Shown here in pieces: positions 18,802-28,340 of a stretch of DNA of 64,000 bases. Numbering within the stretch: the first letter of the stretch is position 1; every line of letters begins with the position of its first letter. Where the stretch lies: the NCBI GenBank assembly GCA_025454975.1, contig JALONK010000009.1:27186-91185 (forward strand). The letters run 5' to 3'. The position numbers and the translations under genes are program-made. This DNA comes from Bacteroidia bacterium (GTDB taxonomy: Bacteria > Bacteroidota > Bacteroidia > UKL13-3). Under the pieces are notes generated by a model. That model was given only the letters and a program-made list of their open reading frames with translations, was not told the DNA's origin and made no database searches.

Positions 18802-19876
18802 AGAGGTAGTTGTTTAAATAATATCCATTCTTGTTTTTTTCAAAAAGAAAAACACTTCCTGTTCCCAACCATTTCTTTTGGCCGATTACCTCCATTATCT
18901 TTTTTCCTTGAGTTGCCAACGCATTTCCAAACAACAACATTTGATCATAACCTCTAAAGGCTGCTTCACTTGGTTCTGTAAAATATTTTTCACGATAGGC
19001 TGCTATAAATTGCTTCACTTCCTCACGTTTGTAGTCAACATAAAATGGGCTTACCAATCGAAGGTTACAACGCATAAACAACGCATAGTCCGGATTTTTA
19101 AAATCTAACCATTGCATTAATCCATAAGTATGTAAACCTTTAACAGTTGAAGTATCTTTAATTGTTCTTAATACCTTATTTACACTTGTTTCGGTTGCAG
19201 TAGCAATAATGATGTGGTTGTTTGAGGTGCTTGATTTATACAGTTGCAAATCTAAAGCACTATTGTATTCAAGTAAGGTGATTTTATTCTTTTTGTCGGC
19301 TACTAATCCTTTAAATCCTTCATGAATACTTTTGCCAATAACACTTTTATCAGCCACTACAATTATGGCTGCCTGAGGATCTATTGAATAAATATGCTTT
19401 AATAAGATGCCGGCATAACTTGACAAGTCGGGGTTAGCCGATAACCAAAAATTGTGTTCAATTTTGTTTTTCGAAAAGGTCATTAACGGCGATACGTGGT
19501 AAACTTCATTCTTTTTTGCAAACGTCGAAACTACTTTGTTTCCACCTTGTCTAACCGGACCAATAATCAGTTCACTTTCCTTAAACAATTGTTTTTGGGT
19601 TATTCTTACCGTTGTATTGCTGTCGTTTTCGGTGTCAAAAACACTTACCCTCACACTTAATTTCATTTTTTCGAATGAGTCGAGCGCAATAGTAGCACCT
19701 TGATAATACTCACGTGAGAGGTTACCTAATTCAGCATTTTCATGATTGGGATTACTGATAATCTGTTTGCTACAAAATGGAAGTAAAATACTTATGTTGG
19801 CTGCCTTTTTTTGTTGGGCAGTTGCGGCCAATGTGAGTATGAAACTTAGCAACAATAACGATAACTTATTTATCAT
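18758..19876 (-). CDS. Periplasmic-binding-protein-like (PBP1/LivJ fold) secreted protein
   Basis: A 372-residue exported protein. The ATG at 19876 is chosen because it begins a clear signal peptide (INKLSLLLLSFILTLAATAQ). The longer frame to 19978 would run into the neighbouring gene and add a hydrophilic tail with no export signal. The mature protein has the layout of type I periplasmic binding proteins: ISILLPFCSKQI, a region on GATIALDSFEKM, LIIGPVRQGGN and AAIIVVADKSVIG strands. In Bacteroidota such proteins often carry LysM and act in the envelope rather than in transport. No LysM domain is seen here and no ABC transporter is adjacent. The ligand is unknown. Confidence 0.75.
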   Translation of the reverse strand: MINKLSLLLLSFILTLAATAQQKKAANISILLPFCSKQIISNPNHENAELGNLSREYYQGATIALDSFEKMKLSVRVSVFDTENDSNTTVRITQKQLFKESELIIGPVRQGGNKVVSTFAKKNEVYHVSPLMTFSKNKIEHNFWLSANPDLSSYAGILLKHIYSIDPQAAIIVVADKSVIGKSIHEGFKGLVADKKNKITLLEYNSALDLQLYKSSTSNNHIIIATATETSVNKVLRTIKDTSTVKGLHTYGLMQWLDFKNPDYALFMRCNLRLVSPFYVDYKREEVKQFIAAYREKYFTEPSEAAFRGYDQMLLFGNALATQGKKIMEVIGQKKWLGTGSVFLFEKNKNGYYLNNYLFILKLEDYELIPVQ

Positions 19877-19940
19877 ATATGCAAGTATACAGTAATTATT
19901 CCGAATAGAGGAGGATAACTCCGTACAAATCAAAAGATTA

Positions 19941-21077
19941 TTAACGTGCTGTATAAATCCAAGCTTCCGGATTAACATTTTTTTGGATGCTATCCATTAA
20001 AGCCACGGCCTCTTCATAGGTTGCTACTCGTTGATAGCTTACCCGGTTGCAATTAATTTTTTCATTTAACAACAATTCGGCTTTAAATCCTTTAGCTTTA
20101 AGTTCTTCATAAAAGCGCTCGGCATTTTTAGCTTTACAAAATACACCTCCGATTATGTAATATCCTTTGGCTGTTTTGGCTGAAGTTTGAATTGGCAATT
20201 CAGGTGCTGCAGCCGGATTATTTACCAGGTTTTCCTCTGAATGAACTTCTTCAAACGTTGATAATACCAAGGCTAAGTTTTTTACATTATATTCAACGAA
20301 ATCAGGTTCAACAATAGGTGTGGTATCAATAGTTACAGGTGTGGTAATTTCTTCCTTTACTTCCGGCGCTGGAATGGTTTCCACAGGTGTAGCAGCCTGG
20401 TTTTGCTTTGAAAATAAGGAATCGAACCACGAATGAATACCGGTAGTATTAATTTCAATTCCACCGTTGTTTTGCGACTGATTTAAGTACAAATAGCCGT
20501 TAATGCCAAGCATAGCAATCAAGGCAAGTGTTAATACTTTTAACCCGGTATATTTTGCCCTGTTAAATTTTCTTGGCTTAGTAACTATCGTTCGATCTTT
20601 AAAAATACGGGTAGCTGTAGAAATTGATTTTTGTTCGCCTCCCGGTTTGGCTTGCAAAGGAAACAATCCAAAGCTACCATAATAAAAGTTGTTTTGCTTA
20701 TCCGGTAGAAATACGTAGTTGGCTTCTGCATTTAACCGGAATGTGCCAAAATGGTCAATTTCAATTTGTTTTTTTTGAGTTAATTCTTCCTGTAATTTCA
20801 GCACTAATGAATTAATATACTCAATAGCTTCGGTGTACGAAATGTTTAACTCAAGCGAAACATTAAGTGCAAGCAGTCCATCGTTTACTTTTAGGTTTTG
20901 GTTAAACATCACCCGTTTACCAGGTGGTAAAACAATATGGCTAACTTGGTCTATTTTGGCCGACTCTTTATTACAAACAAATCCTCCAAATTGAGGTACA
21001 ATAACACAATCATGCTTAAACAGCAGCGACTTAATTGTACTCCAAACAGGATCAGATGTAATTTTTTGCACCATCAT
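19941..21077 (-). CDS. HU (CCDC81-like)-transmembrane-SPOR envelope protein
   Basis: A 378-residue inner-membrane protein with a modular layout. Residues 8-145 resemble two tandem HU-fold domains of the bacterial CCDC81-like type (CVIVPQFGGFVCN, VNDGLLALNVSLELNISY, IEIDHFGTFRLNAE). A single transmembrane helix lies at about 178-197, followed by a Pro/Thr/Glu-rich periplasmic linker and a SPOR domain at 301-378 that would bind denuded peptidoglycan at division or growth sites. The HU part should face the cytoplasm. This architecture is known mainly from Bacteroidota, and its DNA-binding or scaffold role is unproven. It lies in a minus-strand envelope cluster, 73 bases after the beta-barrel gene. 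Confidence 0.87.
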   Translation of the reverse strand: MMVQKITSDPVWSTIKSLLFKHDCVIVPQFGGFVCNKESAKIDQVSHIVLPPGKRVMFNQNLKVNDGLLALNVSLELNISYTEAIEYINSLVLKLQEELTQKKQIEIDHFGTFRLNAEANYVFLPDKQNNFYYGSFGLFPLQAKPGGEQKSISTATRIFKDRTIVTKPRKFNRAKYTGLKVLTLALIAMLGINGYLYLNQSQNNGGIEINTTGIHSWFDSLFSKQNQAATPVETIPAPEVKEEITTPVTIDTTPIVEPDFVEYNVKNLALVLSTFEEVHSEENLVNNPAAAPELPIQTSAKTAKGYYIIGGVFCKAKNAERFYEELKAKGFKAELLLNEKINCNRVSYQRVATYEEAVALMDSIQKNVNPEAWIYTAR

Positions 21078-21150
21078 AAGAAGTGCAAAATAATGTCCTG
21101 TTACGAGTTAATCAAATATAAAACCCGATTCTATTACAAAATCAAATCTA

Positions 21151-22803
21151 TCAGAATGTTATGGTTAATCCTGCCAAAACATTAAATCCGAAAACAGGGA
21201 AATTGTTCCACCGTTGATATTGGTTATTGGTGATATTATTGAATTGAATGAATAAGCCGGTATTTTTATTGTATTTGTATGATAAACCAACGTTTACATC
21301 AGCAAATGCCGGCAAATTTTCTTGTTTATCAGATGGTAAAGTAATCATGCTACGTTTGTTCATGGTATAAATATCACCTTTCAACAAAAACTTATTACCA
21401 ATATTATACAACAAGGCTGTTCGCGTTGTAAATGTTGGCATACTAAAAGGTTTTTCAACGCTTTCAACGTTATATCCAGTGTAGTTTAGGATAAATTGTA
21501 AATGAAATTTATCACCAAATTCATGATTCAATTCCGCTTTTATAATGGTAACCCTGATGGTAGAAGTATCAAATAAAATACGTTGCCCCAAGGTTGTTGA
21601 ATCCAAGGCATAAAACATCATGTTTTGTATTTGCGCACTTCCGGCTTGGATACTAAATCCTGTTTGTCCACTAATTTCACCTCTTAATCCTGCGTAAAAC
21701 TCAAATTTATTGTTGGTATTCGCTAGAGTCCATGCAGATGTGAATGGGTTTTCCTGAAACACCCTTCTGTTGGTTAATGGTTGGTAATTACCGGTTAAGC
21801 CACCATAAAAAGTTAAGGCTTTAGGAATTAGTTGTATAGCTGCTTCAACATTTGGATAAACAAAAAAGTTAGTTGTATTGCTGTCATTAAACAAAGTAGC
21901 ATTCAATCCTAGTCTTAAATACGCATTGTTAGAAAACGATAATGTGTATTGTGGGTTTAATTGAATAAATAATCGGTTATAATTGAATGCTTCATTTTCA
22001 ACGGTATTGGTATGCACCATTATTTTCACTTGAAGAGGATTTCCTTGAAGTCGTTTGGTAAATAATCCGCTTAACTGAAAATCATTTTCTATATTTTTTT
22101 TATTGTCTACAAAATTGTAGAAATGTGCTGATAGGTCGTACCTTAATTTGCTTGTATCTTTGGTAATATTGCTGTATCCCGCTGATAAGTCGAGGGCAGC
22201 ATATTGCCTCCTCATGTTGTTATCAGATACCACTCTTTCAGTTTGTGGAAATCCATACAAATGAATTACGTTTCTATTAAAAGCAACATCTACATTTACC
22301 ACGCCTTTGGGAAGAAATCTTTTGCCCCAAAGTTTTAAACTATTATCGGAAAAATCCCGATTTAATTTACCTGATGGATTAGCACTAAAATGTCGGATGT
22401 AAACTCCGGCTTGTGAGGTTTTGTTTCTTGTGGTATGAACATAAGCTTCTAATAATGGACTGTTATAATTACCATATCCGATTTTAAAAAAGTTAGATTT
22501 CAATTTCGATAATACTGCAGTACCCATGGCTAAAGGCTTAATGGTGTATATGGTTGAAGGGGCATTTAACCTTACCGAAGGCAGTGTGTATTCGAGTTTA
22601 GGTGCTTTAACTTCCGGTACTTCCGGATTTGGGTTGCTGGGTATTTTTATAATGTCGGCTAAAATCGGTTTGAAATCTTTGATTACGTCAAAATCACCCG
22701 TGCGTAAAGTGTCTTGTGCCTTTGCCGAATATGTAGAAATAACCATCAGCATCAAGTAAATCAAGATATATTTGATATTAATATTTTTCATTTTCGGTAG
22801 CAT
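21151..22803 (-). CDS. Outer-membrane beta-barrel protein (TonB-receptor-like barrel, no plug)
   Basis: A 550-residue exported protein. Its signal peptide ends near AKA-QD, with a possible second start four codons in. A Pro-rich stretch (PSNPNPEVPEVKAPKLEY) follows, then about 440 residues of alternating aromatic/polar beta strands that end in an aromatic C-terminus (VLAGLTITF), as outer-membrane proteins do. The barrel resembles those of TonB-dependent receptors, but no plug domain or TonB box is evident. The start codon overlaps the stop codon of the upstream TPR gene (TAATG), so the two are translationally coupled and probably work as a pair. Confidence 0.8.
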   Translation of the reverse strand: MLPKMKNINIKYILIYLMLMVISTYSAKAQDTLRTGDFDVIKDFKPILADIIKIPSNPNPEVPEVKAPKLEYTLPSVRLNAPSTIYTIKPLAMGTAVLSKLKSNFFKIGYGNYNSPLLEAYVHTTRNKTSQAGVYIRHFSANPSGKLNRDFSDNSLKLWGKRFLPKGVVNVDVAFNRNVIHLYGFPQTERVVSDNNMRRQYAALDLSAGYSNITKDTSKLRYDLSAHFYNFVDNKKNIENDFQLSGLFTKRLQGNPLQVKIMVHTNTVENEAFNYNRLFIQLNPQYTLSFSNNAYLRLGLNATLFNDSNTTNFFVYPNVEAAIQLIPKALTFYGGLTGNYQPLTNRRVFQENPFTSAWTLANTNNKFEFYAGLRGEISGQTGFSIQAGSAQIQNMMFYALDSTTLGQRILFDTSTIRVTIIKAELNHEFGDKFHLQFILNYTGYNVESVEKPFSMPTFTTRTALLYNIGNKFLLKGDIYTMNKRSMITLPSDKQENLPAFADVNVGLSYKYNKNTGLFIQFNNITNNQYQRWNNFPVFGFNVLAGLTITF

Positions 22804-25800
22804 TATAATTTTTGAATTTCTTTTTCAGGTTTAGGTTGAGTTTTAACCTTATTGTTTTCCTCTTCCGCAATAATTAGTTTTAATTTATCGGCAGCCTGAC
22901 TCTTAATTGAGCCCTCTTCAGCGTTTTCAATTACACTTTGCAAAGTAGCTTTAGCTTGAAAATAATCTTTTTGTGCCGTATATAAATCGGCTAATAACAA
23001 GAAAGATTTTTCATACCATAAATCGTAAGAGGCAAACTTTTCTGCTATTTCAAAAATTGATTTCTTGGCATTTACGTAATCCTTATTTCTAAATTGAATA
23101 AATGCCATATTATATTTTGCTTCAGCGGCATAACTATTTTTGGTTTCTTTTAATAAATATTGCCAACCAATTGCAGCACTGTCAAATTTTTCCTGCTGCA
23201 TGTAAAATCTTGATATAATTAAATTAGCATCTAACAACCCATCTTTAGTGGTAAGTCCGGAATTAACATATTTAAATGAATAAATCGCTGCCGAGTCTAC
23301 CGGCATAATTAGCATTGAAGTTTTTAACATACCGGTTACGGCAACTTGCATATTGTCCCTTCCACCGGCAATTCGCTCTAATGCACTATAAAATTCAAAT
23401 GATTTTTTCCAGTTCTTTTTATTGTAATACAATACGGCCGTTTGTCGCGTTGCCCTTTCAGTAAATTCATTTCTATTTTGTAAGGCAACATATTCGTAGG
23501 CCGTTAATGCTTCATCAAAATTCTTTAATTTAAAATCGCATTCGGCTTTATAATAATTAGCTTTTAAGAAAAAGTAACCACCATTAAAACGATTAATATA
23601 TTGCCCCATGAGTTTCGAAGCTTTAGTGCAATCACCATTTTTATATTGGTTGAAGGCTGCTTCATAGGTTATTGAATCTTGGTAAGATGGCGAGATAGAT
23701 TTACAATTGGTTTCTTTTATATACTCAAGATAAGCATCTAAATCACCTTTATTAATATAAATTTTTTCAACCAACTCTAGTGCATTTTTGGCTTCTTCCG
23801 TATTACAATATTGAGTTGATAACACTTTAAAGGTAGCTAATGCTTCATCTTCTTGTTTATTGTTATAGTATGATAAACCTTTATATTGGATTGCTCTTTT
23901 GATGTAGGCACTGCGTGGGTAATTTTTTATGATGTTATCAAATCCATCTACGGCAGCACTGTAATTTTCTGTTTGCAATTCAACATAAGCAATTTCAAAA
24001 ACAGCATCATCAATATAAGGAGATTTTTTATACTCATTCACCAATCTTTTTAAAGTATTGATTTTATCCTCATTTTTAGCCAATACCCCATATATCATAG
24101 CTTTTTGATATAACGCATAATCACTTCCATTTAATTTTTTATTCACTATCATATCATAATGATCAATAGCACGGAAGTATTCTTTTGAAACAAAATAACA
24201 ATCTGCAACACGTAAAGCAGCATCTGTGTATAGTTCGGGAGTGTTAATGGCGTGACTGGTTTCCAAAAATTTTTTAAATTGTAATACAGCTTGATTAAAC
24301 TCTTCCTGTTTTATATTACAATATCCTAAATTATAATATGCAAGGGCATAAAAACGAGTGAATTTGATATCATTTTCGAAACTCAAAAATGTATTATAAA
24401 GTTTAGCAGATTCGCTAAAACGGCTTTGTTTGTAGGCAATTTCTCCTAGCCAAAAATGGGATTGTGCATATAATTTTTTATCAAAATCAAATACCTGCGA
24501 TTTTTTAAAATAGGTTTCGGCACCATTAAAATCATTGTTTATATAAAGTTCCTCGGCGTAATAATATAATACCCGCTGATATGCTTCTTGGTTTGATTGT
24601 GTTTGTTTTTTTATACTTTCAATTACAGTTATGGCTTGTTTGTAATTTCTGGTGCTCATTAATAAATCACCTAAAACACTTCGCGCGTCATCAATATAGT
24701 TGCTTTCAGGAAATTCATTTACAAACTTTACTAATTCTTTTAAAGCATCGGCATGGTTAAGTTCATAGCTAATTTTAGCAAAATTAAATAAGGCAAGTTC
24801 AGTTATTTCTCTATCAAATTTTAATTTATATGCGCGTTCAAACGCAGTTCGTGCCGATGTTTTTTTGTCTGATTTAATATAACATTCAGCAAGGTGATAT
24901 AATGCAAATTGTGCCGTTGTATCGGCCTTATCAGTTATTCTGCTAAATTGTTCAATGGCTTTTTCATATGTTCCGGTTTGAAAATAAGCATATCCAACCC
25001 TGTATATATCAGCCGAATTTAATGGGATTGGCGGATTAGTATTATAATTGATTAGGTAGGGAAGTGCTTTAGCAAATTGTTGCAGGTTAAAGTAACTTTG
25101 ACCAATAATTCCGGCAACATCATCTGCCACATCTTTATTAGTTATGCTGTCGCTTAAGGTTATTACCTTTTCATATTGTTTTCTTGCAAAGTAAATTTGA
25201 GCAATGTACACCTGCGATAATGGTCCGAATGATTTAGATTGTTTAATTTTTTCAAAATGAGCAAGAGCTTCGTCATACTTAAGTTCCTTATATACAACAT
25301 AACCGTAATAATAGTTGGCCGGTTCGAAGTATTTATTCTTTTTATCTTTAATGTATTGAAATGAAAGTTTGCTTCCTTTAAAGTCATCTGTTTTAAAGTA
25401 ACAATAGCCTTTTATAAACCAATATTCATCTGCCTCTTCCTGTGTAAGGTTTATGGCTTCAACTTGATTTAAATACTGAATGGCTCTTTTATTATCCTTA
25501 TTGCGATAAAAAAATCGGCCCAACTGAAACAAGGCCAATTTAGCTTTAGGATGATCAGGGTATTTGTCGTTTATTTCAGTTAAAAGTGCAATGGCATCTG
25601 CATTAAACAACTCCATGGCACATACAGCGGAATAATATTGAGCATTTATGCTGTTTTCTCTTTCTGTGCTCACTTTCAGAAATTCATTAAATAATTGTTG
25701 AGCAGGTGCATATTTTTCGTCTAAATACAACTCGTATGCATCACGATATAACTTTTGCTCAACTGCGTGCTGGGCAGTTTTTTGCCCCTGTGCAACAGGC

Positions 25801-25847
25801 AACAAAAAGCACAACAGGCTAATGGCACCAATAAACTTTAGCTTCAT
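22803..25847 (-). CDS. Large tetratricopeptide-repeat secreted protein
   Basis: A 1014-residue protein with a signal peptide ending near AQG-QK. TPR-type helical repeats fill nearly its full length (repeated patterns such as ALAHFEKIKQ, AIEQFSRITDKADT, AVLQFKKFLETS, AVDGFDNIIKNYPRSA). The C-terminal end is Lys/Glu-rich. It is similar in style to YbgF/BamD-like periplasmic TPR proteins but several times longer. It probably acts as a periplasmic scaffold for the coupled beta-barrel protein downstream, an inference from the overlapping codons. It lies 48 bases after the TonB receptor gene. Confidence 0.87.
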   Translation of the reverse strand: MKLKFIGAISLLCFLLPVAQGQKTAQHAVEQKLYRDAYELYLDEKYAPAQQLFNEFLKVSTERENSINAQYYSAVCAMELFNADAIALLTEINDKYPDHPKAKLALFQLGRFFYRNKDNKRAIQYLNQVEAINLTQEEADEYWFIKGYCYFKTDDFKGSKLSFQYIKDKKNKYFEPANYYYGYVVYKELKYDEALAHFEKIKQSKSFGPLSQVYIAQIYFARKQYEKVITLSDSITNKDVADDVAGIIGQSYFNLQQFAKALPYLINYNTNPPIPLNSADIYRVGYAYFQTGTYEKAIEQFSRITDKADTTAQFALYHLAECYIKSDKKTSARTAFERAYKLKFDREITELALFNFAKISYELNHADALKELVKFVNEFPESNYIDDARSVLGDLLMSTRNYKQAITVIESIKKQTQSNQEAYQRVLYYYAEELYINNDFNGAETYFKKSQVFDFDKKLYAQSHFWLGEIAYKQSRFSESAKLYNTFLSFENDIKFTRFYALAYYNLGYCNIKQEEFNQAVLQFKKFLETSHAINTPELYTDAALRVADCYFVSKEYFRAIDHYDMIVNKKLNGSDYALYQKAMIYGVLAKNEDKINTLKRLVNEYKKSPYIDDAVFEIAYVELQTENYSAAVDGFDNIIKNYPRSAYIKRAIQYKGLSYYNNKQEDEALATFKVLSTQYCNTEEAKNALELVEKIYINKGDLDAYLEYIKETNCKSISPSYQDSITYEAAFNQYKNGDCTKASKLMGQYINRFNGGYFFLKANYYKAECDFKLKNFDEALTAYEYVALQNRNEFTERATRQTAVLYYNKKNWKKSFEFYSALERIAGGRDNMQVAVTGMLKTSMLIMPVDSAAIYSFKYVNSGLTTKDGLLDANLIISRFYMQQEKFDSAAIGWQYLLKETKNSYAAEAKYNMAFIQFRNKDYVNAKKSIFEIAEKFASYDLWYEKSFLLLADLYTAQKDYFQAKATLQSVIENAEEGSIKSQAADKLKLIIAEEENNKVKTQPKPEKEIQKL

Positions 25848-25895
25848 AAAAAGTTTTTCTTTTTAACAACGTCGAAGCTAAAGCTACGCTACATT

Positions 25896-28184
25896 TTAGA
25901 AGGAATAATTTATCCCCAGTGTGGGAATAATAGGCAACTGATTGATACGTGTAAAGCGTGAACGGTCGAAATAAAATATATTTTCCCTGTTATAAACGTT
26001 GGTAGCGCCCACAGTTGCGGTTAGTGACTTGCTTTTGCTGAAATTCATTTTTTTAGACAGTGATACATCCAATCGGTGGAAAGTAGGTAATCTTCCACTG
26101 TTAATATCAGTAAAATAGAAACCTAGATTTCCATTTTGATTCAAATAATCATTGTTTAACCCTCTAGAAACATCTAAACGTTCGTAATAACCTTGGGTTT
26201 GAGTAAATGGAAATCCTGAACCAAAATTCCAACGTGCATTTAAATTCCAACTACGTTCTTTATCAAAGCTGTAGGTAAGCACTAAGTTTACATTATGTCT
26301 TCTGTCGAAATGCGGAAAATAAGAACGGCGACCATCGAATCGTTCAACAAAAGTTAAGCTGTAAACTGCCCAAAAATAAATTTTCTTAAATTCATACGTG
26401 TATTTAAAATCCATACCATACGAACTTCCATCTTCAACAATAAAATCTAACCTTTGAAATTCGGGTTTATCTATTTGTGAGGTGTTATATATTTTATCTC
26501 GGTTAATGTTGGTAAGTTGGGTGAATTTCTTATAATATCCTTCGATGTTAATCTGTTGATGTTTACCTAAGTCGAATTCGAATCCGGCACCCGAATGCCA
26601 AGCCTTTTGTAACCTGCTTTCAACCGGTTCACCACTGAAGGTGCGTGGCAGTACGTCGGGGCCTGATAAAAAGCCATAAAATAAATTAACCACATCTTGA
26701 TCACTTACCGCCGCTAATAGGTTTTGCGAATAAAATCCAGCGGCCGCCTTAAACCTAATTTTGTCGGTAACATTATATTTAAGGGCAAGGCGTGGTTCAG
26801 GACTAATTTCACTTAAACTTACATAAGCTTGTATGCGAATGCCCGGTTCAATTAAAAAACGTCCTATTGATTTTTTATACCTCACATAACCTGAGATTTC
26901 TGTTGTATAATCAGTTTGTTCCAAACCATAACCAAAAGGATTTACATATTTAAAGTCTGTAGTAAATCCATTCAATTCAATACCATATTTAACATCATCT
27001 TTTCCTGAAAAATAGGTGAAATTTACATTGATATTAAAGCCATTAATAGAGCTTTCTCGCGGTAACCCATCTGCTTCTTTTTGCTCCATCTTGTAACCCG
27101 AATAAGTAGCTGCACCATTAATCAAAGTTGATCCTTCCGGAACAATGTAAAAATTAGCTCCAAATCCTGATGAATTCCATGCATACGATGTTTGAGGAAA
27201 TTTAACTTGGTCGTTAAAATTAAATCCAAACAAATTTAGTTTAGACCCTCCGCCACTTATAAAACTTGTTTTTCCATACACGTCAGTAAAACTAAATGGT
27301 AAACCATCTTTACCTGCATAACTATACAATGCAGGGGCTGTTCTATCCAAATATGATGTTTTATATGAAAATATTACAGAAGACGAGCCACCATCTTCGG
27401 TAAACTTACTGATTGGTCCTTCTAATAAAACTTTTCCGGTAATTGGTGACACGTTTACTTTTCCTGAAAACTGTGTTTTATTACCTTCTCTGGTGTTCAC
27501 ATCAATAACAGCGCCTATTCGCCCACCATATTGTGCTCCAAATCCGCCTGCATAAACATCAGCACTTCTGATAATGTCGGCATCGAACACACTAAATAAA
27601 CCAATGGAGTGAAATGGATTATAAATGGTCATGCCATCTAATAAAATTTTATTATGCACGGGTGTACCGCCTCTAATATATAATTGGCCACCCTGATCAC
27701 CCGAAAACACAACTCCTGGAAGCACTTGAAGGTATTGTGCCAAATCAGGTTCGCCTCCAAACGCGGGTAACATTTTTAGCTCTTTTTGTGTGATGGTGTT
27801 TACCGATATTTTTACTTCATTTTTATCTTTTTGACGCTGACCAATAATTTTAGCTTCTTCAAGTTTAATTGTACTTTTTTTAGCGAATAAGTTTTGATTT
27901 AAAATTTTTCCTGCAACAATTTCAATCTTTGCAATAGCGGTATCATAACCAATCGCAACACATTTTAGGGTATACAATCCCGGTTTTATTTTGGTTAAGG
28001 CGAAAAAACCATTCATATCTGTTGTCCGTCCAACCATTAATTCTTGGATAAAAACTGTGCTGAAAATAAGAGGTTCGCCATTATCTTTATCGTAGGCAAA
28101 TCCGCGTACCTCACCGGTTTGTCCAAAAGCATCGGTACTTAATAAACAAGCAATAAGGAAAATAATACAATTTAATCTGTTCAC
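25896..28184 (-). CDS. TonB-dependent receptor with N-terminal carboxypeptidase-regulatory-like domain
   Basis: A 762-residue outer-membrane receptor. It starts with GTG and has a signal peptide ending near AFG-QT. A carboxypeptidase-D regulatory-like beta-sandwich spans about 25-105 (GEVRGFAYDKDNGEPL), then comes the plug domain (LAQYLQVLPGVV, YIRGGTPVHNKILLDGM) and a barrel ending in IPTLGINYSF. Such receptors import large or scarce ligands using TonB energy. There is no SusD-like partner nearby, so it is not a classical Sus pair, and the substrate cannot be told. It is the first gene of the minus-strand envelope cluster and diverges from the glycan locus. Confidence 0.92.
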   Translation of the reverse strand: MNRLNCIIFLIACLLSTDAFGQTGEVRGFAYDKDNGEPLIFSTVFIQELMVGRTTDMNGFFALTKIKPGLYTLKCVAIGYDTAIAKIEIVAGKILNQNLFAKKSTIKLEEAKIIGQRQKDKNEVKISVNTITQKELKMLPAFGGEPDLAQYLQVLPGVVFSGDQGGQLYIRGGTPVHNKILLDGMTIYNPFHSIGLFSVFDADIIRSADVYAGGFGAQYGGRIGAVIDVNTREGNKTQFSGKVNVSPITGKVLLEGPISKFTEDGGSSSVIFSYKTSYLDRTAPALYSYAGKDGLPFSFTDVYGKTSFISGGGSKLNLFGFNFNDQVKFPQTSYAWNSSGFGANFYIVPEGSTLINGAATYSGYKMEQKEADGLPRESSINGFNINVNFTYFSGKDDVKYGIELNGFTTDFKYVNPFGYGLEQTDYTTEISGYVRYKKSIGRFLIEPGIRIQAYVSLSEISPEPRLALKYNVTDKIRFKAAAGFYSQNLLAAVSDQDVVNLFYGFLSGPDVLPRTFSGEPVESRLQKAWHSGAGFEFDLGKHQQINIEGYYKKFTQLTNINRDKIYNTSQIDKPEFQRLDFIVEDGSSYGMDFKYTYEFKKIYFWAVYSLTFVERFDGRRSYFPHFDRRHNVNLVLTYSFDKERSWNLNARWNFGSGFPFTQTQGYYERLDVSRGLNNDYLNQNGNLGFYFTDINSGRLPTFHRLDVSLSKKMNFSKSKSLTATVGATNVYNRENIFYFDRSRFTRINQLPIIPTLGINYSF

Positions 28185-28290
28185 GTAAATGAGTTCTTTT
28201 TAAAAAAGGTTTGCAAGAATAAAGGATTTCTTACAGACTCAGTAATTTAAAAATTGGTTGTATAACTTGACAAACGATAAGGCATTTCAC

Positions 28291-28320
28291 TTGTTTAGCG
28301 TTGTTTTAATGTTATTTTTG
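28291..28320 (+). promoter_or_regulatory. Bacteroidota-type promoter of the surface-glycan locus
   Basis: TTG at 28291-28293, a 19-base spacer and TATTTTTG at 28313-28320, an exact match to the TAnnTTTG -7 consensus. Transcription would begin near 28326, which makes the ATG there unlikely and supports the ATG at 28341 as the start of the first gene. Confidence 0.7.
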
Positions 28321-28340
28321 CCATTATGGTGAAACGAGTT

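Noticed and set aside
19877..19978. A longer N-terminus for the binding-protein-like gene
   Set aside because: The added 34 residues are hydrophilic and overlap the SPOR gene end, whereas the ATG at 19876 begins a perfect signal peptide.
25896..28184. A SusC/SusD glycan-uptake pair
   Set aside because: No SusD-like lipoprotein or glycoside hydrolase is adjacent, so only a general TonB receptor is supported.
28326..28340. ATG at 28326 as the start of the Wza-like gene
   Set aside because: It lies where the promoter predicts transcription to begin, and the signal peptide starts naturally at 28341.
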